DNA from: Pseudomonas sp. JUb42
Lineage (GTDB): Bacteria > Pseudomonadota > Gammaproteobacteria > Pseudomonadales > Pseudomonadaceae
Direction of reading: 5' to 3'
DNA: 64,000 nucleotides
NCBI RefSeq assembly: GCF_024807945.1
Contig: NZ_JANUFD010000012.1
Coordinates: forward strand, 1-64,000
Of the stretch, positions 41,197 through 49,912 are shown piece after piece (the stretch's first letter is position 1; each line of letters starts with the position of its first letter). The notes under the pieces were generated by a model. That model was not told the origin of the DNA and ran no database searches. It saw only the letters and a list, made by a program, of their open reading frames with translations. The position numbers were made by a program, and so were the translations under genes.

Positions 41197-43599
41197 TTGA
41201 AGAAGTCCACCTTAGCACCCAGCCCTGTTCCACTCTGGCGGCAACAGTTGCACTACCGACTCAAGGAAGGTGCGCTGATTGCCTTCGGGGCGCTGTGCCT
41301 CTATCTGATGATGGCTTTGTTGAGCTACGACCCGAACGATCCGGGCTGGAGTCACACCAGCAGTGCCGTGCAAGTGCAGAACGCCGCTGGCCGCGCGGGG
41401 GCCTTCAGCGCCGATATTCTGTTCATGGTGCTGGGCTATTTCGCCTACATCTTCCCGTTGTTGCTGGCGGTCAAGGCCTGGCAGGTGTTTCGCCAGCGTC
41501 ACGAACCCTGGCAGTGGAGCGGCTGGTTGTTCTCCTGGCGCCTGATCGGCCTGGTGTTCCTGATACTGGCAGGTGCCGCCCTGGCCCATATCCATTTCCA
41601 CTATTCGGCTGGCTTCCCTGGTTCGGCTGGCGGTGTGTTGGGCGAAGTCCTTGGCGATCTGGCGCAGAAAGCGCTGAATATTCAGGGCAGCACCTTGCTG
41701 TTCATCGCCCTGTTCCTGTTCGGCCTCACCGTATTCACTGACTTGTCCTGGTTCAAGGTCATGGATCTGACCGGCAAGATCACCCTCGACCTGCTTGAGC
41801 TGTTCCAGGGCGCCGCCAATCGCTGGTGGATGGCTCGCACCGAACGCAAGCAGATGGTGGCGCAACTGCGCGAAGTCGATGTGCGGGTCAAGGACGTGGT
41901 GGCGCCGGTTGCGTCGGATCGTCGTGAGCAGGTCAAGGCCAAGGAGCGCCTGATCGAGCGTGAACAGTCCCTCAGCACCCATATGACTGAGCGCGAGAAG
42001 CACGTTCCGCCTGTTATCGCCCCGGCACCGGTCCGTCCGCCGGAGCCGAGCAAGCGTGTGCAGAAGGAAAAACAGGTGTCGTTGTTCGTCGACAGCGCCG
42101 TGGAAGGCACGCTGCCACCGATCTCGATCCTCGATCCGGCCGAGAAGAAAAAGCTCAATTACTCCCCCGAATCCCTTGCGGCCGTTGGTCATCTGCTGGA
42201 AATCAAGCTCAAGGAATTCGGCGTCGAAGTGACCGTGGACTCGATTCATCCGGGGCCGGTCATTACCCGTTACGAAATCCAGCCGGCCGCGGGCGTGAAA
42301 GTCAGCCGTATCGCCAACCTCGCCAAGGACCTGGCACGTTCCCTGGCCGTGACCAGCGTGCGGGTGGTTGAGGTGATTCCGGGCAAGACCACCGTGGGTA
42401 TCGAGATCCCCAACGAGGACCGGCAGATCGTGCGTTTTTCCGAAGTGCTGTCGTCGCCGGAATACGATGACGCCAAGTCACCGGTCACCATGGCCCTGGG
42501 CCATGATATTGGCGGCAAGCCGATTATCGTTGACCTGGCGAAAATGCCTCACCTGCTGGTAGCCGGTACGACCGGTTCCGGTAAGTCGGTGGGGGTCAAC
42601 GCCATGATCCTGTCGATCCTGTTCAAGTCGGGCCCGGAAGACGCCCGCCTGATCATGATCGACCCGAAAATGCTTGAATTGTCGATCTACGAAGGCATTC
42701 CGCATCTGCTCTGCCCGGTAGTGACCGATATGAAAGACGCGGCCAATGCCCTGCGCTGGAGCGTCGCCGAGATGGAGCGCCGCTACAAGCTGATGGCGGC
42801 CATGGGCGTGCGCAACCTCGCGGGCTTCAACCGCAAGGTCAAGGACGCCGAGGAAGAGGGCGCGCCCATCTCCGACCCGACCTATCGCCGCGAAAGCATT
42901 CATGACGAAGCGCCACTGCTCAAGACCCTGCCGACCATTGTGGTAGTGGTCGACGAATTCGCCGACATGATGATGATCGTCGGCAAGAAGGTCGAAGAGC
43001 TGATCGCCCGTATCGCCCAGAAGGCCCGTGCCGCCGGTATCCACCTGATCCTGGCGACCCAGCGTCCGTCCGTGGACGTGATCACGGGTCTGATCAAGGC
43101 CAACATCCCGACGCGCATGGCGTTCCAGGTATCGAGCAAGATCGATTCCCGGACCATCATCGATCAGGGCGGTGCCGAGCAACTGCTGGGTCATGGTGAC
43201 ATGCTGTACATGCCACCGGGCACCAGCCTGCCGATCCGTGTGCATGGCGCCTTCGTTTCCGACGATGAGGTCCATCGCGTGGTGGAGGCCTGGAAGTTGC
43301 GGGGTGTGCCGGACTACAACGAAGACATTCTCGCTGGCGTCGAGGAGCCGGGTAGCGGTTTCGACGGTGGCAGCGGTGAAGGCGCCGAGGACAGCGAGAG
43401 TGATGCGCTGTATGACGAGGCCGTCAAATTCGTCCTGGAAAGCCGCCGTGCTTCGATCTCTGCCGTGCAGCGCAAGCTCAAGATCGGTTACAACCGTGCG
43501 GCGCGGATGATCGAAGCGATGGAAATGGCGGGCGTCGTGACGTCCATGAACACCAACGGCTCGCGCGAAGTGATTGCGCCGGGCCCGATGCGCGACTGA
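41197..43599 (+). CDS. ftsK: DNA translocase FtsK
   Basis: 800-aa septal DNA pump: four or five N-terminal membrane helices (residues about 22-185), a short linker, then the RecA-like motor with Walker A GTTGSGKSVGVN and Walker B TIVVVVDEFADMMM, and the C-terminal gamma winged helix (SRRASISAVQRKLKIGYNRAARMIEAME) that reads KOPS sites. The TTG at 41197 (KKSTLAPSPVPLWRQQL) gives the normal Pseudomonas length; AGGAAAA is upstream. It segregates chromosome ends and activates XerCD at dif during division. Confidence 0.95.
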   Translation: MKKSTLAPSPVPLWRQQLHYRLKEGALIAFGALCLYLMMALLSYDPNDPGWSHTSSAVQVQNAAGRAGAFSADILFMVLGYFAYIFPLLLAVKAWQVFRQRHEPWQWSGWLFSWRLIGLVFLILAGAALAHIHFHYSAGFPGSAGGVLGEVLGDLAQKALNIQGSTLLFIALFLFGLTVFTDLSWFKVMDLTGKITLDLLELFQGAANRWWMARTERKQMVAQLREVDVRVKDVVAPVASDRREQVKAKERLIEREQSLSTHMTEREKHVPPVIAPAPVRPPEPSKRVQKEKQVSLFVDSAVEGTLPPISILDPAEKKKLNYSPESLAAVGHLLEIKLKEFGVEVTVDSIHPGPVITRYEIQPAAGVKVSRIANLAKDLARSLAVTSVRVVEVIPGKTTVGIEIPNEDRQIVRFSEVLSSPEYDDAKSPVTMALGHDIGGKPIIVDLAKMPHLLVAGTTGSGKSVGVNAMILSILFKSGPEDARLIMIDPKMLELSIYEGIPHLLCPVVTDMKDAANALRWSVAEMERRYKLMAAMGVRNLAGFNRKVKDAEEEGAPISDPTYRRESIHDEAPLLKTLPTIVVVVDEFADMMMIVGKKVEELIARIAQKARAAGIHLILATQRPSVDVITGLIKANIPTRMAFQVSSKIDSRTIIDQGGAEQLLGHGDMLYMPPGTSLPIRVHGAFVSDDEVHRVVEAWKLRGVPDYNEDILAGVEEPGSGFDGGSGEGAEDSESDALYDEAVKFVLESRRASISAVQRKLKIGYNRAARMIEAMEMAGVVTSMNTNGSREVIAPGPMRD

Positions 43600-43674
43600 C
43601 CCGTCAGCTGCGCCATTTGCCCGGCACGCGTACCGACGCGCTGCCGCAAGCCTACTGCATTCAAGAGGACTCCC

Positions 43675-44298
43675 ATGCGTCTGATCCGCCTGTTACTGGC
43701 TACTGCTCTGACCTTTTCCGTTGTCCCGGCCCATGCCGACAGCAAGGACGTGGCACGTCTGACTCAGTTGCTGGAAAATTCCAAGACCCTGAGCGCCCGT
43801 TTCTCGCAACTGAGCCTGGACGGTTCCGGCACGCAGTTGCAGGAAACCGCAGGTGACATGATCCTGCAGCGCCCTGGCCAGTTCTACTGGCACACCGATG
43901 CGCCGCAGGAGCAACTGATGGTCTCCGATGGCAAGAAGGTTTCCCTGTGGGACCCGGACTTGCAACAGGTCACCATCAAGAACCTCGATCAGCGTTTGAC
44001 CCAGACTCCGGCGCTGCTGCTGTCCGGTGATGTGTCGAAGATCGGTCAGAGTTTTGATATCACCGCCAAGGAAGCCGGCGGCGTAATCGATTTCGTGCTC
44101 AAGCCCAAGACCAAGGACTCCCTGTTCGACAGCCTGCGCCTATCTTTTCGCAATGGCCTGATCAACGACATGCAGTTGATCGATAGTGTCGGCCAGCGCA
44201 CCAATATCCTGTTCACCGGGGTCAAGGCCAACGAGACCGTAGCGGCGAACAAATTCCAGTTCCAGGTCCCGAAGGGCGCTGACGTCATTCAGGAATAA
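43675..44298 (+). CDS. lolA: Outer-membrane lipoprotein carrier protein LolA
   Basis: 207-aa periplasmic chaperone that carries lipoproteins from LolCDE to the outer membrane. Signal peptide to about residue 21 (AHA), then the LolA fold with LLENSKTLSARFSQL, GDMILQRPGQFYWHTDAPQEQLMVSDGKKVSLWDPDLQQVTIK and a C-terminal FQVPKGADVI. AGAGGA precedes the ATG. It is between ftsK and rarA, a widely conserved order. Confidence 0.96.
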   Translation: MRLIRLLLATALTFSVVPAHADSKDVARLTQLLENSKTLSARFSQLSLDGSGTQLQETAGDMILQRPGQFYWHTDAPQEQLMVSDGKKVSLWDPDLQQVTIKNLDQRLTQTPALLLSGDVSKIGQSFDITAKEAGGVIDFVLKPKTKDSLFDSLRLSFRNGLINDMQLIDSVGQRTNILFTGVKANETVAANKFQFQVPKGADVIQE

Positions 44299-44317
44299 GA
44301 GGTTTCAAGCGCGGCCC

Positions 44318-45640
44318 ATGGACTTGTTTCGTAGCGACCCGATAGCTCAGCCCCTGGCCGCGCGCCTGCGTGCCACTAATCTGGACGAGTACGTCGGTCA
44401 GGAGCACTTGCTCGCCCATGGCAAGCCGTTGCGCGAGGCCTTGGAGCAGGGCGCGCTGCACTCGATGATCTTCTGGGGCCCGCCGGGCGTGGGCAAGACC
44501 ACTCTGGCACGGCTGCTGGCCAAGGTCTCCGATGCGCATTTCGAAACGGTCTCGGCGGTACTGGCCGGGGTCAAGGAAATCCGCCAGGCCGTCGAGGTCG
44601 CCAAACAACAGGCCGGGCAGTACGGGCGCCGGACCATCCTGTTTGTTGATGAAGTGCACCGTTTCAACAAGTCGCAGCAGGATGCTTTCCTACCCTATGT
44701 CGAAGACGGCACGCTCATCTTCATCGGTGCGACCACAGAAAACCCTTCTTTCGAATTGAACAACGCGCTGCTCTCCCGGGCACGAGTCTATGTGCTCAAG
44801 AGCCTCGACGAGACGGCGCTGCGCAAGCTGGTGCAGCGCGCATTGACCGAAGAGCGCGGGCTGGGCAAGCAGAACCTCAGTCTCGACGACGAAGGCTTTG
44901 CCATGTTGATGTCCGCCGCTGATGGCGATGGCCGTCGTATGCTCAATCTGCTGGAAAACGCCGCCGACCTGGCCGATGACGGCAGCGTGATTGGCGCCGA
45001 GATGCTCCAGGGCCTGCTCGGTGATGGTCGGCGTCGCTTCGATAAAGGCGGGGAGGCGTTTTACGACCAGATCTCGGCGCTGCACAAATCCATTCGTGGC
45101 TCTAATCCCGATGCGGCGCTGTACTGGTTCGCCCGGATGATCGATGGCGGCTGCGATCCGCTGTATCTGGCGCGCCGCGTGGTGCGCATGGCCAGTGAAG
45201 ATATCGGCAATGCCGACCCACGGGCACTGCCACTGTGCATGTCGGCCTGGGACGTGCAGGAACGCCTGGGCAGCCCGGAAGGCGAGCTGGCAGTGGCTCA
45301 GGCCATCGTCTACCTTGCCTGCGCGCCGAAGAGCAATGCCGTTTACATGGGCTTCAAGGCCGCCATGCGCGAAGCCACGGAGCATGGCTCGCTGGAAGTG
45401 CCGCTGCACCTGCGCAATGCCCCGACCAAGCTGATGAAACAATTGGGCTATGGCGAAGAATACCGTTATGCCCACGACGAGCCCGATGCCTATGCGGCGG
45501 GTGAGGACTACTTCCCCGAAGAGTTGGAGCCGCGCCAGTACTATCAGCCGGTACCCCGTGGCCTTGAATTGAAAATAGGCGAAAAACTCAAGCATTTGGC
45601 TGCCCTGGACCGGGCCAGCCCTCGTCAGCGGAGAAAGTAG
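44318..45640 (+). CDS. rarA: Replication-associated recombination protein A (RarA/MgsA)
   Basis: 440-aa AAA+ ATPase related to clamp loaders, acting at stalled replication forks. Walker A GPPGVGKTTLARLLA, Walker B ILFVDEVHRFNKSQQDA, sensor GATTENPSFELNNALLSRARV, and the MgsA C-terminal domain (ISALHKSIRGSNPDAALYWFARMIDGG) are all present. Length is normal. It runs directly into crcB. Confidence 0.96.
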   Translation: MDLFRSDPIAQPLAARLRATNLDEYVGQEHLLAHGKPLREALEQGALHSMIFWGPPGVGKTTLARLLAKVSDAHFETVSAVLAGVKEIRQAVEVAKQQAGQYGRRTILFVDEVHRFNKSQQDAFLPYVEDGTLIFIGATTENPSFELNNALLSRARVYVLKSLDETALRKLVQRALTEERGLGKQNLSLDDEGFAMLMSAADGDGRRMLNLLENAADLADDGSVIGAEMLQGLLGDGRRRFDKGGEAFYDQISALHKSIRGSNPDAALYWFARMIDGGCDPLYLARRVVRMASEDIGNADPRALPLCMSAWDVQERLGSPEGELAVAQAIVYLACAPKSNAVYMGFKAAMREATEHGSLEVPLHLRNAPTKLMKQLGYGEEYRYAHDEPDAYAAGEDYFPEELEPRQYYQPVPRGLELKIGEKLKHLAALDRASPRQRRK

Positions 45641-46015
45641 GTGTTTCAGACCATTCTTGCGGTGTCCCTGGCCGGTATCGCTGGTACATTATTGCGCTTT
45701 GCTGCTGGCACTTGGGTGACGGCGAATTGGCCGAAGCATTTTTACGGGGCGACGTTGGCGGTCAACCTGGTCGGTTGCCTGATCATCGGCGTGCTGTACG
45801 GCTTGTTCCTGCTGCGCCCGGAAGTGCCCATTGAGATTCGGGCCGGCCTGATTGTCGGCTTTGTAGGCGGTCTGACGACCTTTTCATCCTTTTCACTGGA
45901 TACGTTGCGTCTGCTCGAAAGCGGGCAAGTGCCACTGGCCCTGGGCTATGCGGGCATCAGTGTATTCGGCGGGCTGCTGGCCACCTGGCTCGGCCTGACC
46001 TTGACCAGACTTTGA
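45641..46015 (+). CDS. crcB: Fluoride channel CrcB/Fluc
   Basis: 124-aa small membrane protein with four helices and the fluoride channel signature VGFVGGLTTFSSFSLDT; AGTLLRFAAG and NLVGCLIIGVLYG are typical of helices 1 and 2. It exports fluoride as a dual-topology dimer. The start is GTG immediately after the rarA stop (45641), so translation is probably coupled. No fluoride riboswitch is expected or seen inside the operon. Confidence 0.94.
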   Translation: MFQTILAVSLAGIAGTLLRFAAGTWVTANWPKHFYGATLAVNLVGCLIIGVLYGLFLLRPEVPIEIRAGLIVGFVGGLTTFSSFSLDTLRLLESGQVPLALGYAGISVFGGLLATWLGLTLTRL

Positions 46016-46031
46016 TAGACGAGAGAACACC

Positions 46032-47312
46032 ATGCTCGATTCCAAACTGTTACGTACTCAACTTCAGGACGTAGCGGATCGCCTGACTTCCCGTGGTTTC
46101 ACCCTGGATGTGGCCCGCATTGAAGCGCTGGAAAACCAGCGCAAAACCGTTCAGACCCGCACCGAGCAGTTGCAGGCTGAGCGCAATGCCCGTTCCAAAT
46201 CCATCGGCCAGGCCAAGCAGCGCGGTGAAGACATCGCCCCGCTGATGGCGGATGTCGAACGCATGGGCAGCGAATTGAGCAGTGGCAAGGTCGAACTGGA
46301 CGCTATCCAGGCCGAGCTGGACGCCATGCTGTTGAGCATGCCGAACCTGCCCCATGAATCCGTGCCGGTCGGTGCCGATGAAGACGATAACGTCGAAGTG
46401 CGCCGCTGGGGCACCCCGGCCGCTTTCGATTTCGCTGTACAGGACCACGTTGCCCTGGGCGAGAAGTTCGGCTGGCTGGACTTCGAAACCGCTGCCAAGC
46501 TGTCCGGCGCGCGTTTCGCCCTGTTGCGCGGCCCGATTGCCCGTATGCATCGCGCCCTGGGGCAGTTCATGATCAACCTGCACGTCACCGAGCACGGCTA
46601 TGAAGAGGCCTACACGCCTTATCTGGTCCAGGCCCCGGCCCTGCAGGGCACCGGTCAGTTGCCGAAATTCGAAGAAGATCTGTTCAAGATCTCCCGCGAA
46701 GGCGAGGCGGACCTGTACCTGATCCCGACCGCCGAAGTGTCGCTGACCAATATCGTCGCTGGTGAAATCGTCGACGCCAAGCAGATGCCATTGAAGTTCG
46801 TTGCCCACACGCCGTGCTTTCGTAGCGAAGCCGGCGCATCGGGTCGCGATACCCGCGGCATGATTCGCCAGCACCAGTTCGACAAGGTCGAGATGGTCCA
46901 GATCGTCGAGCCGGAAAAGTCCATGGAAGCCCTCGAAGGCCTGACCGCCAACGCCGAGCGCGTCCTGCAACTGCTGGAACTGCCTTATCGCGTACTGGCC
47001 CTGTGCACCGGCGACATGGGTTTCAGCGCCGTAAAAACCTACGACCTGGAAGTGTGGATCCCGAGCCAGGACAAATACCGCGAGATTTCGTCGTGCTCCA
47101 ACTGCGGCGACTTCCAGGCCCGCCGCATGCAGGCCCGCTGGCGCAACCCGGAAACCGGCAAGCCAGAGCTGGTGCACACCTTGAACGGCTCCGGTCTGGC
47201 CGTTGGTCGCACGCTGGTCGCGGTACTGGAAAACTATCAGCAGGCTGACGGCTCGATCCGCGTCCCTGAAGTGCTCAAGCCGTACATGGGTGGCCTTGAG
47301 GTCATCGGCTAA
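46032..47312 (+). CDS. serS: Seryl-tRNA synthetase
   Basis: 426-aa class II synthetase. N-terminal antiparallel coiled-coil arm (about residues 30-100) that contacts the long variable arm of tRNA-Ser; catalytic core with motif 2 TPCFRSEAGASGRDTRGMIRQHQFDKVEM and motif 3 NGSGLAVGRTLVAVLENYQ. GAGAG precedes the ATG. cysG starts at the very next base after its stop. Confidence 0.97.
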   Translation: MLDSKLLRTQLQDVADRLTSRGFTLDVARIEALENQRKTVQTRTEQLQAERNARSKSIGQAKQRGEDIAPLMADVERMGSELSSGKVELDAIQAELDAMLLSMPNLPHESVPVGADEDDNVEVRRWGTPAAFDFAVQDHVALGEKFGWLDFETAAKLSGARFALLRGPIARMHRALGQFMINLHVTEHGYEEAYTPYLVQAPALQGTGQLPKFEEDLFKISREGEADLYLIPTAEVSLTNIVAGEIVDAKQMPLKFVAHTPCFRSEAGASGRDTRGMIRQHQFDKVEMVQIVEPEKSMEALEGLTANAERVLQLLELPYRVLALCTGDMGFSAVKTYDLEVWIPSQDKYREISSCSNCGDFQARRMQARWRNPETGKPELVHTLNGSGLAVGRTLVAVLENYQQADGSIRVPEVLKPYMGGLEVIG

Positions 47313-48707
47313 ATGGAATTTCTGCCGCTGTTCCACAATCTGCGTGGCAGCTGGGTGTTGGTGGTCGGCGGCGGCGAGATTGCCTTGCGCAAATCTCGCC
47401 TGTTGGCCGATGCCGGCGCGTTGTTGCGGGTGGTTGCACCCCAGGTTGAAACACAACTGGCTGAACTGGTCACGACCGGTGGCGGCCAGGTGCTGGCGCG
47501 TGGCTATCTGGAAAGTGATCTGGATGGTTGCGTGCTGGTCATCGCCGCCACTGACGACGAACCGCTCAACGCTCAGGTATCCAAGGATGCCCGTCAGCGT
47601 TGCGTGCCGGTCAATGTGGTCGATGCCCCGGCTCTTTGCAGCGTGATTTTCCCTGCCATTGTCGACCGCTCGCCGTTGGTGATTGCCGTCTCCAGTGGCG
47701 GTGATGCACCGGTGCTGGCTCGGTTGATCCGGGCCAAGCTGGAAACCTGGATTCCTTCGACTTACGGCCAACTGGCCGGTCTGGCTGCGCGCTTTCGTAA
47801 TCAGGTCAAGGGGCTGTTTCCCGATGTGCAGCAGCGCCGCGCATTCTGGGAAGACGTATTCCAGGGCCCGATCGCCGATCGGCAACTGGCCGGGCAGGGC
47901 GCCGAAGCTGAGCGTTTATTGCTGGCGAAAATTGCTGGCAAAGCGCCTCCAGGCAACGGCGAAGTCTATTTGGTGGGTGCGGGGCCCGGTGATCCGGATC
48001 TGCTGACCTTCCGTGCCCTGCGCCTGATGCAACAGGCTGATGTGGTGCTGTATGACCGTCTGGTGGCTCCCGCCATCCTCGAACTGTGCCGCCGGGATGC
48101 CGAGCGTATCTATGTCGGCAAGCGCCGCGCAGATCATGCCTTGCCTCAGGAGCAGATCAATCAGCAACTGGTGGCACTGGCCAAGCAAGGCAAGCGGGTG
48201 GTGCGGCTTAAGGGCGGCGATCCGTTTATCTTTGGCCGTGGCGGTGAGGAAATCGAAGAGCTGGCGGCCCATGGCATCCCGTTCCAGGTGGTGCCGGGTA
48301 TCACCGCAGCCAGCGGTTGCGCGGCCTATGCCGGGATTCCCCTGACCCATCGCGACTATGCCCAGTCGGTACGCTTTGTCACCGGCCATCTCAAGGACGG
48401 TAGCACTGACTTGCCTTGGGCAGACCTGGTGGCTCCGGCCCAGACCTTGGTGTTCTACATGGGCCTGGTCGGCCTGCCGCTGATCTGCGAAGGCCTGATC
48501 AAGCATGGTCGAGCAGCCGATACGCCGGCGGCGTTGATCCAGCAGGGTACTACGCAGAATCAGCGGGTATTTACCGGGACTTTGGCCAATCTGCCGCAAC
48601 TGGTGGCCGATCACGAGGTGCATGCACCGACCTTGGTCATTGTCGGTGAAGTGGTTCAGCTTCGTGAGAAGCTGGCCTGGTTCGAAGGTGCGCAAGGCAG
48701 CATGTAA
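47313..48707 (+). CDS. cysG: Siroheme synthase CysG
   Basis: 464-aa trifunctional enzyme making siroheme for sulfite and nitrite reductases. The N-terminal half (about 1-200) is the NAD-dependent precorrin-2 dehydrogenase/ferrochelatase (VLVVGGGEIALRKSRLLADAG); the C-terminal half is uroporphyrinogen-III methyltransferase (VYLVGAGPGDPDLLTFRAL, LKGGDPFIFGRGGEEIEEL, VVPGITAASGCAAYAGIPLTHRDYA). The ATG abuts the serS stop. Confidence 0.97.
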   Translation: MEFLPLFHNLRGSWVLVVGGGEIALRKSRLLADAGALLRVVAPQVETQLAELVTTGGGQVLARGYLESDLDGCVLVIAATDDEPLNAQVSKDARQRCVPVNVVDAPALCSVIFPAIVDRSPLVIAVSSGGDAPVLARLIRAKLETWIPSTYGQLAGLAARFRNQVKGLFPDVQQRRAFWEDVFQGPIADRQLAGQGAEAERLLLAKIAGKAPPGNGEVYLVGAGPGDPDLLTFRALRLMQQADVVLYDRLVAPAILELCRRDAERIYVGKRRADHALPQEQINQQLVALAKQGKRVVRLKGGDPFIFGRGGEEIEELAAHGIPFQVVPGITAASGCAAYAGIPLTHRDYAQSVRFVTGHLKDGSTDLPWADLVAPAQTLVFYMGLVGLPLICEGLIKHGRAADTPAALIQQGTTQNQRVFTGTLANLPQLVADHEVHAPTLVIVGEVVQLREKLAWFEGAQGSM

Positions 48708-48716
48708 CTCGGCAAA

Positions 48717-48807
48717 TGTAGTACCGGCTTTAGCCGGGGGATGGCAGGGCAGGCGCTATACAGGTATCGACCCTGCGGGCGCCTTCCCGGCTAAAGCCGT
48801 TCCCACA
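48717..48807. repeat. REPIN, CGGCTTTAGCCGGG type
   Basis: CGGCTTTAGCCGGG (48725-48738) and its inverse CCCGGCTAAAGCCG (48786-48799) face each other about 47 bp apart, with TGTAG- and TCCCACA-type outer ends. This is a different REP family from those at 7952 and 32911. It fills the spacer between convergent cysG and the hydroquinone reductase gene. Confidence 0.85.
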
Positions 48808-48822
48808 AAAGCCACATCATCT

Positions 48823-49818
48823 TCAGGCCCAGACACCACTGCCGTTCAGGCGCGCACGATCATGATCCGCATCGAAACTCAGGGCCGGGCCCTTGGGCAC
48901 GATACCGGTCGGGTTAATGGTGCGATGGCTGGCGTAGTAATGGCCCTTGATGTGTTCCAGGTCCACGGTCTGCGCAACGCCCGGCCACTGGTACAGCTCG
49001 CGCAGCCAGCTTTGCAGGTTCGGGTAGTCGCTGATCCGGCGCAGGTTGCACTTGAAGTGGCCGTAATACACCGCGTCGAAGCGCACGATCGTGGTGAACA
49101 GGCGGATATCGGCTTCAGTCAGGTGTTCGCCCGTCAGGTAGCGTTTCTTGCTCAAGCGTTCTTCCAGTACATCCAGTTCGGCAAACAAGCCATCGTAGGC
49201 CTGCTCATAAGCGCCCTGTGCGGTAGCAAAGCCTGCGCGATATACGCCGTTATTCACGGCCGGGTAGATGCGATCGTTCAACTCGTCGATCTCTACCCGC
49301 AAAGCAGCAGGATAGAAGTCCAGGTGATTGCCCGTCAGTGCGTTGAAGGCCGAGTTGAACATGCGGATGATTTCCGATGACTCGTTGCTGACGATGCGCT
49401 TGAGCTTCTTGTCCCACAGCACGGGCACGGTCACGCGGCCGGTGTAGTGGACGTCATCGGCGGTGTAGCGCTGGTGGAGAAATTCCAGGCCGTCGAGTTT
49501 GTCACCGGTCGAGCCTTTGTCCTGATCGAAGGTCCAGCCGTTCTCCAGCATCAGCCAGCTGACTACTGAAACGTCGATCAGGCTTTCCAGACCCTTGAGC
49601 TTGCGCATGATCAAGGTGCGGTGGGCCCATGGGCACGCCAGCGAGACATACAGATGGTAGCGTCCGGCTTCGGCAACAAAGCCACCTTCGCCGCTTGGGC
49701 CGGGTTTGCCGTCAGCGGTCACCCAGTTGCGACGCTGGGCGTTTTCCCGCTGGAATGCGCCATCTTTGCTGCTTTCGTACCACTGGTCATGCCAGCGTCC
49801 TTCGACGAGAAGGCCCAT
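48823..49818 (-). CDS. yqjG: Glutathionyl-hydroquinone reductase (Xi-class GST, YqjG-like)
   Basis: 331-aa enzyme reducing glutathionyl-hydroquinones. The catalytic cysteine is in SLACPWAHRTLIMRKLKGL; PVLWDKKLKRIVSNESSEIIRMFN (glutathione binding) and YLTGEHLTEADIRLFTTIVRFD follow. ATG at 49818 with GGAG seven bases upstream is chosen over an in-frame TTG four codons earlier. The ribosome binding site is part of a perfect hairpin in the leader, and a GTTCGAAC palindrome lies in the promoter spacer; both suggest regulated expression. Confidence 0.92.
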   Translation of the reverse strand: MGLLVEGRWHDQWYESSKDGAFQRENAQRRNWVTADGKPGPSGEGGFVAEAGRYHLYVSLACPWAHRTLIMRKLKGLESLIDVSVVSWLMLENGWTFDQDKGSTGDKLDGLEFLHQRYTADDVHYTGRVTVPVLWDKKLKRIVSNESSEIIRMFNSAFNALTGNHLDFYPAALRVEIDELNDRIYPAVNNGVYRAGFATAQGAYEQAYDGLFAELDVLEERLSKKRYLTGEHLTEADIRLFTTIVRFDAVYYGHFKCNLRRISDYPNLQSWLRELYQWPGVAQTVDLEHIKGHYYASHRTINPTGIVPKGPALSFDADHDRARLNGSGVWA

Positions 49819-49824
49819 GTCTGA

Positions 49825-49854
49825 CTCCAATCTATAAGGGATAAAGGATTGGAG
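49825..49854 (-). promoter_or_regulatory. Leader hairpin hiding the Shine-Dalgarno of the hydroquinone reductase gene
   Basis: CTCCAATC (49825-49832) and GATTGGAG (49847-49854) form a perfect 8-bp inverted repeat with a 14-base loop. On the mRNA the downstream arm contains the GGAG ribosome binding site, paired with CTCC. The structure begins about where transcription should start. Confidence 0.5.
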
Positions 49855-49863
49855 AGCAGTTTA

Positions 49864-49892
49864 ATTAGAATGGTTCGAACGAATAGCGCAAA
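49864..49892 (-). promoter_or_regulatory. Candidate promoter of the hydroquinone reductase gene
   Basis: On the minus strand TTTGCG (49892-49887), 17 bases, TCTAAT (49869-49864; 5 of 6 to the -10 consensus). The spacer contains the 8-bp palindrome GTTCGAAC (49873-49880), placed where a repressor would block RNA polymerase. Confidence 0.4.
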
Positions 49893-49912
49893 TTGTCCGG
49901 CGTTAAGATCGA

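Noticed and set aside
46050..47885. 611-codon minus-strand open frame opposite serS and cysG
   Set aside because: serS and cysG are clear on the plus strand; the other frame has no domain signature.
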